A DNA stretch of 64,000 bases. Source: Kiritimatiellota bacterium. Its GTDB lineage: Bacteria; Verrucomicrobiota; Kiritimatiellia; JAAZAB01. The position numbers and the translations under genes are program-made. The stretch lies in contig JAPLSY010000020.1 in NCBI GenBank assembly GCA_026398415.1, positions 62,001 to 126,000 on the forward strand, in the 5' to 3' direction. The stretch's first letter is position 1; every line of letters begins with the position of its first letter. The notes under the pieces are model-generated. The model saw nothing but the letters and a program-made list of their open reading frames with translations. It ran no database searches and was not told where the DNA came from. Positions 27,143 through 35,786 of this stretch are shown one piece after another.

Positions 27143-27304
27143 TTATTCCTTATCGGCGATCATACCGGTTAGCTTATGCCGCTGAATCAAGTCACCCGCT
27201 TCCTGTTCGGAAAGTTTCCTGCCGTAGTAATTTTTCAGGACATTGAAATCTTCCGGAAAGTCTTTGATCATGAATTCTTCAGTGGTAATGAGTATGTTTT
27301 TCAC
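27143..27304 (-). pseudogene. 5' fragment of a D-2-hydroxyacid dehydrogenase gene
   Basis: From a GTG at 27302-27304 with GGAG upstream, 53 codons read KNILITTEEFMIKDFPED, then a segment containing YYGRKLSEQEAGDLIQ and TGMIADKE before a stop. This resembles the first 55 residues of SerA-like 2-hydroxyacid dehydrogenases, whose N-terminus ends around PYGRxLTEEEL...GLIAGLE. The rest of the gene, including the NAD domain, is absent; the sugar-isomerase-like gene begins 4 bp later. The fragment probably marks an old deletion. The match was made by eye and is short. Confidence 0.5.
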
Positions 27305-27338
27305 TTTCCGATACTCCAAATGATTCTCGTATCTATTC

Positions 27339-28745
27339 TTAATGCCTGCTACGTAGTAGTTCAAAATCACCGCGGATGGCATAAAGAGACCCGGAAGTGA
27401 TTTCCACCTGAATCTGAACATGGCGTTTTGCCCGCAGAATTTCGGGAGTTTTCCCATTTTTCCATTTCGGCTGATGAAAGAGATCGTCCCCGGTGAAAGG
27501 AATGCAGTCTTTGAAACTGAAACCCTGGTAAGGTTTGCCGAAATTATCCGCCAACTGCGCTCTCACGGCGCCATATGGCGCCTTGACGTTGAGTTTCAGG
27601 CCATTGCCGGTAAAGCGCACACAACGCGTTGTCAATATCCCGGTCATGGACCAAGTCTCAAAATACATAAAGCCGTCCAAGCGCATGGTATGCAGAATCA
27701 ATCCGGCATCTCTTAATTTCTGGTTCTGAAAATGCTCCGCCTTGGATCCGCCGGAATAAAAACGGATGGTATGATCCGGCGCCACACACATTGCGCCCGT
27801 ATAAACGCCCCCGCCGCCATGCTCGCCCCTGTCATTAACGGGAATAAATGCGGAATGATAAGCGCGGTTAAAGCCGCGCCCATCGTAGCTGTAAGCCAGG
27901 GCGCAGTCAACCGGTCCGAAAGTTTTAACGCAGCCATGTTCTCCGGGATCAGGTAAAATACGCCATAAAAGACCGATATACATATTTTCATAGGCATACA
28001 CGGGCATGCCGTAAAACTCGGTCAGCGGCGGATCCTCCGGGTCCGGATGAACAACCAATTCCGGCTCTTCAATTTCGCGAAAATCTTTGGTCTTGTAAAA
28101 ATAAATCTTTCTCTCCGGCCCTAATGCCCGGGTAACAATATAATAACACTGGCGGTTGGCATTGTAAAAGGCGGTAATCGGCGAATCCCATTGCCGCGTG
28201 CTGCCGATTTTATTTATCTCCCAGTGAATGCAGTCCGCGGATGAAGCCAAGTACAAATAAGAACCTTCGCCGGAGTAGACAAATTTATATTTACGGCCTG
28301 AAGGTTCATGCGGGTCATAAAATACGGGGCCGCCGTTTTTAGAAACCGGAAGCACTTCGTTGGGCTGTAGTCCCTTTTTGCCGTTGTTCAATTTTGGCTT
28401 GTACCAATGCCGTCCGTCTTCACTCTCGGCGTAAAGCAAAGACTGATTGAGAGCGGGATATATGCCGCGCGCCGGACCGGTCCGCAGTTTTGCATCTTTC
28501 ATATAGCAAACGTCCCCGCCATAGCGTGAACAATCAATATATTTATTGTGTCCGGTCACGCCGCCGTAAACCGCTTTCCATTTCTTATGATGATGATCAA
28601 AATAAACAAACGGGAAATTCCAGGTTCCTTCCGTGGTTTCATCCTCCAGGACCGCTTCGCGATCCCAAACCGGTTTACCCATCTTCCTGACCAAGTTGGC
28701 ATAAGAACTCAGGTTCCAGTCGTCAAAAAACAAAATTGTACTCAT
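27339..28745 (-). CDS. Beta-propeller glycosidase-like protein (GH32/43/68-type fold)
   Basis: 468 residues, no signal peptide. Repeated blade-like segments are visible: GTWNFPFVYFDHHHKKWKAV, SLLYAESEDGRHWYKP, LYLASSADCIHWEIN and FYFKTKDFREIEEPE-like stretches. The SEDGRHW and SADCIHW pattern (serine, aspartate, glycine/cysteine, tryptophan) is typical of five-bladed propeller glycosidases. Catalytic acids cannot be placed with confidence. The gene is AT-richer than its neighbours. Its first 30 codons and upstream region occur again at 30249-30434. Substrate unknown. Confidence 0.75.
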   Translation of the reverse strand: MSTILFFDDWNLSSYANLVRKMGKPVWDREAVLEDETTEGTWNFPFVYFDHHHKKWKAVYGGVTGHNKYIDCSRYGGDVCYMKDAKLRTGPARGIYPALNQSLLYAESEDGRHWYKPKLNNGKKGLQPNEVLPVSKNGGPVFYDPHEPSGRKYKFVYSGEGSYLYLASSADCIHWEINKIGSTRQWDSPITAFYNANRQCYYIVTRALGPERKIYFYKTKDFREIEEPELVVHPDPEDPPLTEFYGMPVYAYENMYIGLLWRILPDPGEHGCVKTFGPVDCALAYSYDGRGFNRAYHSAFIPVNDRGEHGGGGVYTGAMCVAPDHTIRFYSGGSKAEHFQNQKLRDAGLILHTMRLDGFMYFETWSMTGILTTRCVRFTGNGLKLNVKAPYGAVRAQLADNFGKPYQGFSFKDCIPFTGDDLFHQPKWKNGKTPEILRAKRHVQIQVEITSGSLYAIRGDFELLRSRH

Positions 28746-28816
28746 GGTTTTATTCCTTAATATTTTCCATATTTGCGAACTGTCTCAAGAGTATGAAGAT
28801 GATTTTTAAGCTCCAC
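28629..28816. repeat. Direct repeat copy A: 5' end and upstream region of the propeller gene
   Basis: About 188 bp covering the first codons and the upstream region of the 28745 gene. It recurs at 30249-30434 with a few substitutions, one deleted T and slightly altered ends (roughly 97% identical by eye). The copy in place here is the intact one. Confidence 0.85.
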
Positions 28817-28840
28817 CCAAGGAGACGCGCTTTCATAGTT

Positions 28841-30148
28841 TCAGGATAGTTTTACTCCTATCCGATATAGAATCTCCTGCCCTGGAGCCAGGCAGGTGCT
28901 GATCTCCAGGTGATTTTTCTCTTTTACGACCACAGGATCTACCGGCCGTTCACCGGATGGCCATTCATAACTCCAGACCGGCAAATCCGCGCCGCGAAGG
29001 ATGACCCTGCCACGCGCCGAGCGCTCCAGCGAATTGTTGACCACCATCACGTACTGCCCCCCTCTGGGACAGGAGAACCGGCTCACCACGAACGGATGCC
29101 CTTTGATCACACCATTGCCGTGTATATTTTTGGCTTCTACGGCAAGGATTAAGTCATCGGGCTCAAATGCAGGAACAGAACCGTATGTGCAACCGGCATG
29201 CGATGCTTTCTTCAACTCAAGCTCAAGGAACAGGTCCCCATAGGTTTCCAGGAACCTCCGGTTGGTTCTTTTTAGCCATGAAAACACTTCTGTGCGCTCG
29301 CCAAATTCGTTGATCGGGCCGTTGCGGAAATCTGCTGTGCCCGGCGTGTAGAAGGTGTAGTAAAACACGCCCTTGCCACCATGCGCGATTGTACAGTTGA
29401 ACTGCCAACGAATGATATCCTCGGAGGGCACGATGTATTCTAAATGTGGAGTGGAAAGGATAATATTCCACAGGTCGATTCCATGCCGCCGTGCCGTCGC
29501 GCCATACTGATAAAGGCTATTGAAAAACATTTCCATACCCCAGGCGTACCCCGGTTCACCAGCCGGAATAGTTTGCTGATAACAATCATAGGAAAGAAAA
29601 CGCACCGCACTCATCCGTAAGAAATCGTCGATGAATTCCTCAAAGGTCAGGTAGTTGTAGTCTTTATGCAAAGTTGACCACCAGGGGTAGTGATTGATAA
29701 AAGGCTGCTTGTCCGGGGCAATATCCCGGACAATCTTGCTACATTCACATGTCGCTCTGAAGTTCGTCGGTTGGGGTTCATCATTGATAAAATACCCAAA
29801 AGTGGCTGGATGACTGCCGTACTCGGCGTGAGCGGACTGCACTGCGCGCCTATAATCTTCACTGACTTGTTGAATACGGTTGCTGTCTTTCGAAGGCCTT
29901 GGTGCTCTGGTGCGGGAATCAGCGATGATGACTTTAATGTCGCGTTCATGTGCCCAGTTCAGCACCTGTTTCATTTTTTCAGCCCGTTCGGGAGTGTGAT
30001 CGAAACGGGGTCCATGCACTAAGGTGAATCCAGCTTCCTTCCAGTCATTGGTCATATCTTCTGAAATGGCATCAAGGTTCAAACCCGTGGCCCAGAAACC
30101 GATCGGAAAGCGCGAGGGACTTTTATCAACATCTTTTAATCTTTGCAT
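28841..30148 (-). CDS. TIM-barrel glycoside hydrolase-like protein
   Basis: 435 residues, no signal peptide; AAAGGAGGAGAAGG precedes the ATG. The N-terminal IGFWATGLNLDAISEDM and GFTLVHGPRFDHTPERAEKM begin a beta/alpha barrel. GYFINDEPQ (D123, E124) matches the acid motif found in GH42/DUF-type barrels. ATCECSKIVRDIAPDKQPF and GGKGVFYYTFYTPGT occur later, and a C-terminal beta domain (VMVVNNSLERSARGRV) follows. The family cannot be fixed; it resembles proteins annotated as beta-galactosidase-like in PVC polysaccharide clusters. It lies between the two copies of the 186-bp repeat. Confidence 0.65.
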   Translation of the reverse strand: MQRLKDVDKSPSRFPIGFWATGLNLDAISEDMTNDWKEAGFTLVHGPRFDHTPERAEKMKQVLNWAHERDIKVIIADSRTRAPRPSKDSNRIQQVSEDYRRAVQSAHAEYGSHPATFGYFINDEPQPTNFRATCECSKIVRDIAPDKQPFINHYPWWSTLHKDYNYLTFEEFIDDFLRMSAVRFLSYDCYQQTIPAGEPGYAWGMEMFFNSLYQYGATARRHGIDLWNIILSTPHLEYIVPSEDIIRWQFNCTIAHGGKGVFYYTFYTPGTADFRNGPINEFGERTEVFSWLKRTNRRFLETYGDLFLELELKKASHAGCTYGSVPAFEPDDLILAVEAKNIHGNGVIKGHPFVVSRFSCPRGGQYVMVVNNSLERSARGRVILRGADLPVWSYEWPSGERPVDPVVVKEKNHLEISTCLAPGQEILYRIGVKLS

Positions 30149-30248
30149 ACCCTTCTCCTCCTTTTGTAACTGATCTTACTCCGTTTTTTCAGACACATAG
30201 AGCTAATTGTTTCGCAAAACTGCATTTTCGGTTTTTTAAAGATGTATT

Positions 30249-30434
30249 TTCCGTGTCTCATCCTCCAGGACCGCTTCGCGATCCCAAACCGGTTTACCCA
30301 TCTTCCTGACCAAGTTGGCATAAGAACTCAGGTCCAGTCGTCAAAAAACAAAATTGTACTCATGGTTTTATTCCTTAATATTTTCCATATTTGCGAACTG
30401 TCTCAAGAGTATAAAGATAATTTTTAAGCTCCAC
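30249..30434. repeat. Direct repeat copy B: decayed duplicate of a gene start
   Basis: Near-identical to 28629-28816. It includes an ATG at 30363 reading MSTILFFDDW before a one-base deletion shifts the frame into an early stop, so it encodes nothing. Its right end abuts a transposase-like scrap at 30431-30481. The surrounding 30149-30485 gap holds nothing else recognisable. Confidence 0.85.
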
Positions 30435-30481
30435 TGATTCCTCAAAGCCTCCGCGGTGAACTCGCTGCCGTTGTCAAAATC
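30431..30481 (-). pseudogene. Scrap of IS3/IS481-type transposase
   Basis: On the minus strand this stretch reads FDNGSEFTAEALRNQW, which matches the second acidic motif of the rve integrase core (DNGxEFTSxAL). Only about 16 codons remain, directly after the stop of the UroD-family gene and touching repeat copy B. The segment is short, so chance resemblance is possible. Confidence 0.45.
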
Positions 30482-30485
30482 CGGG

Positions 30486-31628
30486 TTAAATATGTTGCGA
30501 TAGGTCAATGAACAGCCGCACGCGTGCCAGCGGCGTGGTCGGTGTAATCGGGCTTCCGGTGCACATGATAAAACCGCGCGCCGTTTTCGCGGCTTGCGCC
30601 TGACGGTGGATTTCCGCTTTCAGTTGCGCATCACTGCCGTTTTGAAGTATGCCGACGGGATCGATATTTCCGAAAAGCGCAATGCGTCCGCCGATTTTCC
30701 GGGATATATCGTGAATATCGTTCACATAATTCTTCATCGTGGTTTCAACGCTGAGCCCGTCGGCCCCGGTTGAAACGATTTGCTCCAAGCGGTCGGCCAC
30801 GCCGCCAAAATAGATAAGAATAACTTTCATGCCCTGCCGATGGATTTCCTGCACCATGGCCTTAAGGTACGGAAGACTAAACCGCTCGTAATGCGCGACG
30901 GAGATAACGTCGGAATATCCCATGGCGTCATCAATATACAATGCATCTCCGCCCACGTCGCCGAACGCCCTGATCTTCTCGATGTTCTGATCGAGCAGCT
31001 TGCGTCCCATGTATTCGATCAGTTCCGGGTTATCAATCAGCATGGTCAGCATATTGGTTTGGCCCACATAGGGAATGCAGTCCCATAAAATGCTTACAAA
31101 TCCTCCGGAACAGATAAAATGATCCTTGCCGAGCGTTTGGACCGCGGCATGAATATAGTCCAGACTGCCATCTTCCAGGATGCGCTCGGCTTTGGCCAGT
31201 TGAAAGCGCGCATTGAAATCCCGGACGCCGAATACCGTCTGAGCTTCATTGGCCGCATAATCGCTGGCATGGCCGGCCGACGATGCGGATACGGGCGTGA
31301 TGGTGTCGGTCTTTAAATCGCGGCGAAAAACAGTCCCTTCTTTCTCGAAAAACACAGTCCGTTCGCGCATTTCCCGCGTGCTCGCCCCTTGCGGCTGAAT
31401 AATCTCAAAGGGGGCCTGTGCGATCATCTGCTTTAAAACCGCCACATGTTCATCCGGAGCGGCATGGTTCCACGCGTGCCGCTGCCAGGCCGGCTTGCCC
31501 GTCAACTCCGCGAAATGATCCAGGTGGTAAAGCTGGTTATAAAGGACCGTCGCCGGCATACGGTCAACCGGCCTGCCCTCCAGAGCGGCATGGATGCGTT
31601 CTTTGGAATTTAGGGATGTTCCTTGCAT
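30486..31628 (-). CDS. UroD-family protein (methyltransferase-like)
   Basis: 380 residues with the uroporphyrinogen decarboxylase/MtaA barrel: N-terminal LNSKERIHAALEGRPVDRMP, the YFGGVADRLEQIVSTGADGL strand region and C-terminal CTGSPITPTTPL. True UroD and MtaA/CmuA methyltransferases are in this family. The MtaA zinc site is HxC; here the position reads LIYFGG, with no histidine or cysteine. The terminal cysteine in CTGSP remains. It is therefore not a standard corrinoid methyltransferase. Two distant paralogues lie in the same cluster. No tetrapyrrole genes are nearby, so a heme role is unlikely. Confidence 0.8.
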   Translation of the reverse strand: MQGTSLNSKERIHAALEGRPVDRMPATVLYNQLYHLDHFAELTGKPAWQRHAWNHAAPDEHVAVLKQMIAQAPFEIIQPQGASTREMRERTVFFEKEGTVFRRDLKTDTITPVSASSAGHASDYAANEAQTVFGVRDFNARFQLAKAERILEDGSLDYIHAAVQTLGKDHFICSGGFVSILWDCIPYVGQTNMLTMLIDNPELIEYMGRKLLDQNIEKIRAFGDVGGDALYIDDAMGYSDVISVAHYERFSLPYLKAMVQEIHRQGMKVILIYFGGVADRLEQIVSTGADGLSVETTMKNYVNDIHDISRKIGGRIALFGNIDPVGILQNGSDAQLKAEIHRQAQAAKTARGFIMCTGSPITPTTPLARVRLFIDLSQHI

Positions 31629-31659
31629 AATACTATTTAATCCTCCAGGGCCGTCTGTC

Positions 31660-32922
31660 CTACAGCACGGCAGCGGCCGCTTTACGAATACCGGTCACCG
31701 TATCCCGGATATCCCGGGGCGTCATCACCGACGGAATTGGCATGATGATACTGCGCTCCATCAGGGCATCCGAAACCGGCAGGGCGCCTTTGGCATAGCG
31801 GTACACGCTATGCTTGTTGGCCGGCAGGGTCCAGGGGAAACCGTCCGGAGCGTTGCTGTGCTTATCCACGAGCGAGTGGATGTTCGAATAGACGTGCATT
31901 CCGAAATCCACGACGCGCATGGTCGGCGACATCCCGGCAAAAATATTGTCGGCATTGAGCGCCCGGGCGAATTTCCCGGCCCGTTCCGCGTCCGGAAGCA
32001 TCAGGATCAGGAAGGCGGCGGTATCGCCCCTGGCATCATTGAGACGGCGGAAGGACAATCCCGGGATTCCGCGGATGCCCTTCTTGATCTGCGCCTTGGC
32101 TCGGCGCATGGCGGCCACGACTTTGGGAAGTTTTTTCAACTGGACCCGGCCGATGGCGCCAGCGATCTCGTTGAGCCGGCCTCCGAATCCCCACAGGGCG
32201 TAGGGTCCGTTCTTGATGACCAGCCGCCCGCCGATGCGCGGATAGCCCAGATCGTGAATTGCCGATGCCCGGCGGAACAAATGGGTTGAATTAGTCACGA
32301 TCAGCCCGCCTTCACCGGTAGTCATGTTCTTATTCAACTGGAGGCTGTAAATCCCCATGGCGCCGAACGAGCTGACCTTCTGGCCCTTGAACGAGCCGCC
32401 ATTGCATTGGGCGCAATCCTCCAGGACAGGAAGCTTGTGTTTGCGGGCTACCTTGAGGATGGCGGTCATATTGGCGGGCGCGCCGCTCATGTGGACAACC
32501 ACAATCAAGCGCGTGCGCCGGGTAATGCGCCGTTCCAGACGGCGCGGGTCGAGGGTGAAAGAATCGTCAATATCCGCCAGTACCGGGATCGCGCCGAGTC
32601 GCACAATGCCCGCCACGATGGAGATCCACATATACGCCGGCACGATGACCTCGGCGCCCGGTCCGATGCCGAGAGCCGCCATGGCGGTGGCCAGCGCCTG
32701 GGTGCCGCTGTTCAGGGCCAGGGCGTATTTTGTCCCGACCGCCCGGGCAAATTCCTCCTCCAGATGATCCACCTCGAACCCGCAGTTCGGCCCGTAATAA
32801 CGGAAGGGGCTCTTGGCGCGGACAACCCGCAACACGGCCGCTTCTTCCTCGCGCCCGTAAAAATTGGCGCCGGGAAATTCAAAAGGCAGGGGACGCTTAC
32901 GAATCTGATTTGTTTTTTTCAC
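31660..32922 (-). CDS. DegT/DnrJ/EryC1/StrS-family aminotransferase
   Basis: 420 residues from a GTG at 32920-32922. The PLP-dependent fold is shown by ALNSGTQALATAMAALGIGPG, VIVPAYMWISIVAGIVRLGA, the aspartate in VLEDCAQCNGG and the lysine segment GIYSLQLNKNMTTGEGG. This family transaminates keto-sugars or cyclitol ketones. The start overlaps the GH2 stop by 4 bp (GTGA), so the two are coupled. The absence of sugar-nucleotide genes nearby suggests it acts on a breakdown product, but that is inference. Confidence 0.88.
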   Translation of the reverse strand: MKKTNQIRKRPLPFEFPGANFYGREEEAAVLRVVRAKSPFRYYGPNCGFEVDHLEEEFARAVGTKYALALNSGTQALATAMAALGIGPGAEVIVPAYMWISIVAGIVRLGAIPVLADIDDSFTLDPRRLERRITRRTRLIVVVHMSGAPANMTAILKVARKHKLPVLEDCAQCNGGSFKGQKVSSFGAMGIYSLQLNKNMTTGEGGLIVTNSTHLFRRASAIHDLGYPRIGGRLVIKNGPYALWGFGGRLNEIAGAIGRVQLKKLPKVVAAMRRAKAQIKKGIRGIPGLSFRRLNDARGDTAAFLILMLPDAERAGKFARALNADNIFAGMSPTMRVVDFGMHVYSNIHSLVDKHSNAPDGFPWTLPANKHSVYRYAKGALPVSDALMERSIIMPIPSVMTPRDIRDTVTGIRKAAAAVL

Positions 32923-35732
32923 ATTAGTTTTCCTTTCTTAACCGGTTCTATTTTTCCGACCAGATCGCATATATTCCAGCCTTCGACCCTGATCCCGGGA
33001 ACTTTAACCGCTCCCAAGTTGGATTTGGGCAGAATGGCGGTCACGTTCTTTGTTGCTCCCGGCAGGATGCTGAAATAATTATCATCCCAGTAAACCGGCA
33101 GTATTTCCTCGTCATTTTTGGCGTTGACCGCGGCAACATGAATGAAAAACGCCAGGTGAGGTGAGGGATTGGAAAGCTTGACGCGCACCGCCAGTTCTTC
33201 GCCCCGGTCCTCCAGCGTGCTGGTTTGGAGCAATTTGACCTTAGGCAGGTTCTTTAGCGGCACAAACACACCCTTGTCATTCAGATGATGCTCGGCATTC
33301 GGATTAAACTTTGAAAGGTCCTTCAACGCTAAGTCCGCACTTTCATCATCCCCTTCGGGAACTGATGACAACCAGTAAAAATTATCCGAAACAGGCTGAT
33401 TGTTTGCGGCGAACAGTTCAAGTTTGACAAAATATACTGACCCGGGATCCGGCAACGGCGGGATTGCAAAAAGATCGCGGTAGGCGTCTGCGGCAATGTC
33501 GCTGACGACTTCTTTTTCCCATTTCAACTGCATGTCAAAACCATAAACCCGCGCCCGTGCCTTGAGATTACGTTGAGGTTTGAGGCAATGGTTTACAACC
33601 GTCACCACCGAGTCAATGGGACTCATTTGGACATGCAGCGGCTCGCACGCGTTTTTAATATAATAGTAACTCGGGGTCGGCCGCAGGTAATAATCGTATA
33701 ATTGCCACTGGATATCCGGCCAGCATGAATTCAATTTCCACTGCATGAACCCGCTGGTAATGTCCCATTTGCGATGATGGATGGCCTCGAACATGGCGCG
33801 ATGCTGGTCGGCCGTAACAAGGTGGGCCTTCCAACAGTAATCCGCCACGCTTTCCGGCTCGCCGTAGCGCCGGCGAATGGCCCGGTCGTAATTCCGGTAA
33901 TAGTCGTTGGCCCCATGATGCGCCCAGGTCGAATTCAAGGGGTAGGGCGCCTCCTTGGGATGTAGGTCGAGATCGGGGATGATTTTACGGATTGACTCGA
34001 GAGTCGGCAGCGAGGCGGAGCCGCTCTCGATTTTGAACATCCAGGAACGATGCTCGCGCACCATACGGTAATACCACGAATGTGATTGCCAGGAATATGA
34101 CTTTGGTCCGGCATCATTGGCGCCGACCGGCGTATCCGGCTTGATCCATTCGGGCCAGTTGCGATGATTGCCGCCTTCGGGATATCCCGAAGGCACGATG
34201 ATCCGTGTGTTATCCAGCTCCGCCACGGACTTGCGCCAGGCATTATATTGATCCTGCTCCGTGCGCCCCTCGTTCATGCACATATAAACCACTATTGAGG
34301 GATGGTTGCGATAGCGCTTGATGATGTCAATCCCACACCGCTCAAGTAATTTATGATCCAGGGGGTGGTCATAAGTCACGAGCCAATTGCACTGGTAAAA
34401 ACAGAGCCAGAACATGAGTCCATGCTTGTCACAAAAGTCGAAGAAATTGTCCGGCATGTTGACCGGCTCTTCCATGGAAATGGTATTCAAGTTGGCCCTG
34501 GTTAGGTATTGCATTTCGGCTTTATAGCGTTGGTCATTGAGCACTGCGCTGTCCAGAAGCGTGTCGGGGGGCAATAAATACCCTCCACGGCAAAATATCT
34601 TCTGGCCATTGATATGAATCCGCAGTCCATAATCGCCGTCCAGTTCGTGGAGTACTTTGGTCACCTCGCGCACGCCGAAGGAAACTTCCTTCCGGTCAGA
34701 GATGCCCGTGCCGGTCTCAAATACAAAAGTCATCTTATATAGCTGTTGCTCGCCGTAACCGGCCGGCCACCAGAGACGCGGGTTATGAAGCGTCAGACCG
34801 GGATATTGTTCCGGCGACAATGTGATATTTCTGGTCTCTCCAGGCTGCAGTTCCAACTCTTCCTTGAAAAGCGTTTTGCCCTCCAATTCGCCCCGCAAAA
34901 CACCTTTCTGGATCGAAACGGAGCTGTTGATTAATTTCGCTGAGACGGTCAGATGCGCCTGGTCCGTGCGCGGCAGGGGCAGTTTGGTTTTGATAAACGG
35001 ATCGCGTATAACCACCGGCCCGCTGAACTCAAGATAAACGTCCTGCCAAATACCCATGAGTCGGTCGCGTACTTCGGGAACACAATCATAACCCGTGGCA
35101 AACACATTGATTGTGACATCTCTTCGTATGTCATTAATATTATCGGCAACCGGCTTGCGACACGCTTGAAAGACCTCAAGCTGGGTTGTGGCCATGCCTG
35201 GATGATCCACGCCATAGACCTTTACCGCCAGACAGTTCGTGGCGTTGGCTTTGATTAAACCGGTAACGTCGTAGCGGAATCTGAGAAAAGCGCCGACCAT
35301 TTCCTGCGGACCGGCGATACGGATGCCGTTCAGCCAGACCTCGGCGCGGTAGTTAATGGCATTGAAGTTCAACCATGTCTTTGATTGACCATTGGCCGGC
35401 GCGTTGAATTCCGTACGGTACCAATACGGGTCGCGCCATGGATTCCTTTTGTTCGGCAGGTAACTATACTTGGCCAGATCGTGTTTGGCGTTATATTCAT
35501 CCGAGGCGTCCGGAATCAAAAAATTATTCAGCCCCACGCGCGGGTCCGGATACACGCTGTTTTTTACCAACGCATTCAGTACGGTTGTAGGGACCGATAC
35601 CGGATACCAGCCGTCCGTATTGTAGCCGGCGCCGGAAACGGATTTGGATTCGTCCTTAACCATGAACGTCGACTTCAGATGCCAGTTATCCTTCAGATAT
35701 AACTTGTTAAACATTTTAATTTCTGCCTTCAT
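32919..35732 (-). CDS. GH2 glycosidase, exo-beta-glucosaminidase-like
   Basis: 937 residues with the full GH2 layout: jelly-roll sugar-binding domain (YWYRTEFNAPANGQSKTWL), immunoglobulin-like domain, and barrel. The acid/base is E488 in YMCMNEGRTEQ and the likely nucleophile E569 in FKIESGSASLPTLESI. The ESGSASLP..ES pattern resembles exo-beta-D-glucosaminidases of the CsxA type. No signal peptide is seen. Two possible starts are in frame (35732 and 35714); the upstream one is used here. With NagA this hints at amino-sugar glycan use, but other GH2 activities remain possible. Confidence 0.85.
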   Translation of the reverse strand: MKAEIKMFNKLYLKDNWHLKSTFMVKDESKSVSGAGYNTDGWYPVSVPTTVLNALVKNSVYPDPRVGLNNFLIPDASDEYNAKHDLAKYSYLPNKRNPWRDPYWYRTEFNAPANGQSKTWLNFNAINYRAEVWLNGIRIAGPQEMVGAFLRFRYDVTGLIKANATNCLAVKVYGVDHPGMATTQLEVFQACRKPVADNINDIRRDVTINVFATGYDCVPEVRDRLMGIWQDVYLEFSGPVVIRDPFIKTKLPLPRTDQAHLTVSAKLINSSVSIQKGVLRGELEGKTLFKEELELQPGETRNITLSPEQYPGLTLHNPRLWWPAGYGEQQLYKMTFVFETGTGISDRKEVSFGVREVTKVLHELDGDYGLRIHINGQKIFCRGGYLLPPDTLLDSAVLNDQRYKAEMQYLTRANLNTISMEEPVNMPDNFFDFCDKHGLMFWLCFYQCNWLVTYDHPLDHKLLERCGIDIIKRYRNHPSIVVYMCMNEGRTEQDQYNAWRKSVAELDNTRIIVPSGYPEGGNHRNWPEWIKPDTPVGANDAGPKSYSWQSHSWYYRMVREHRSWMFKIESGSASLPTLESIRKIIPDLDLHPKEAPYPLNSTWAHHGANDYYRNYDRAIRRRYGEPESVADYCWKAHLVTADQHRAMFEAIHHRKWDITSGFMQWKLNSCWPDIQWQLYDYYLRPTPSYYYIKNACEPLHVQMSPIDSVVTVVNHCLKPQRNLKARARVYGFDMQLKWEKEVVSDIAADAYRDLFAIPPLPDPGSVYFVKLELFAANNQPVSDNFYWLSSVPEGDDESADLALKDLSKFNPNAEHHLNDKGVFVPLKNLPKVKLLQTSTLEDRGEELAVRVKLSNPSPHLAFFIHVAAVNAKNDEEILPVYWDDNYFSILPGATKNVTAILPKSNLGAVKVPGIRVEGWNICDLVGKIEPVKKGKLM

Positions 35733-35786
35733 AATTGAGTCAGTTGTAAAACTCCCGGAAAAGACAACCGCGCGATTCGAAATCCG

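Noticed and set aside
30136-30321. Small gene upstream of the TIM-barrel protein
   Set aside because: It reads a shifted frame of the duplicated gene-start repeat and has no family resemblance.
30486-31628. True uroporphyrinogen decarboxylase for heme synthesis
   Set aside because: Three divergent paralogues in a glycan cluster, altered metal motifs and no other heme genes argue against it.
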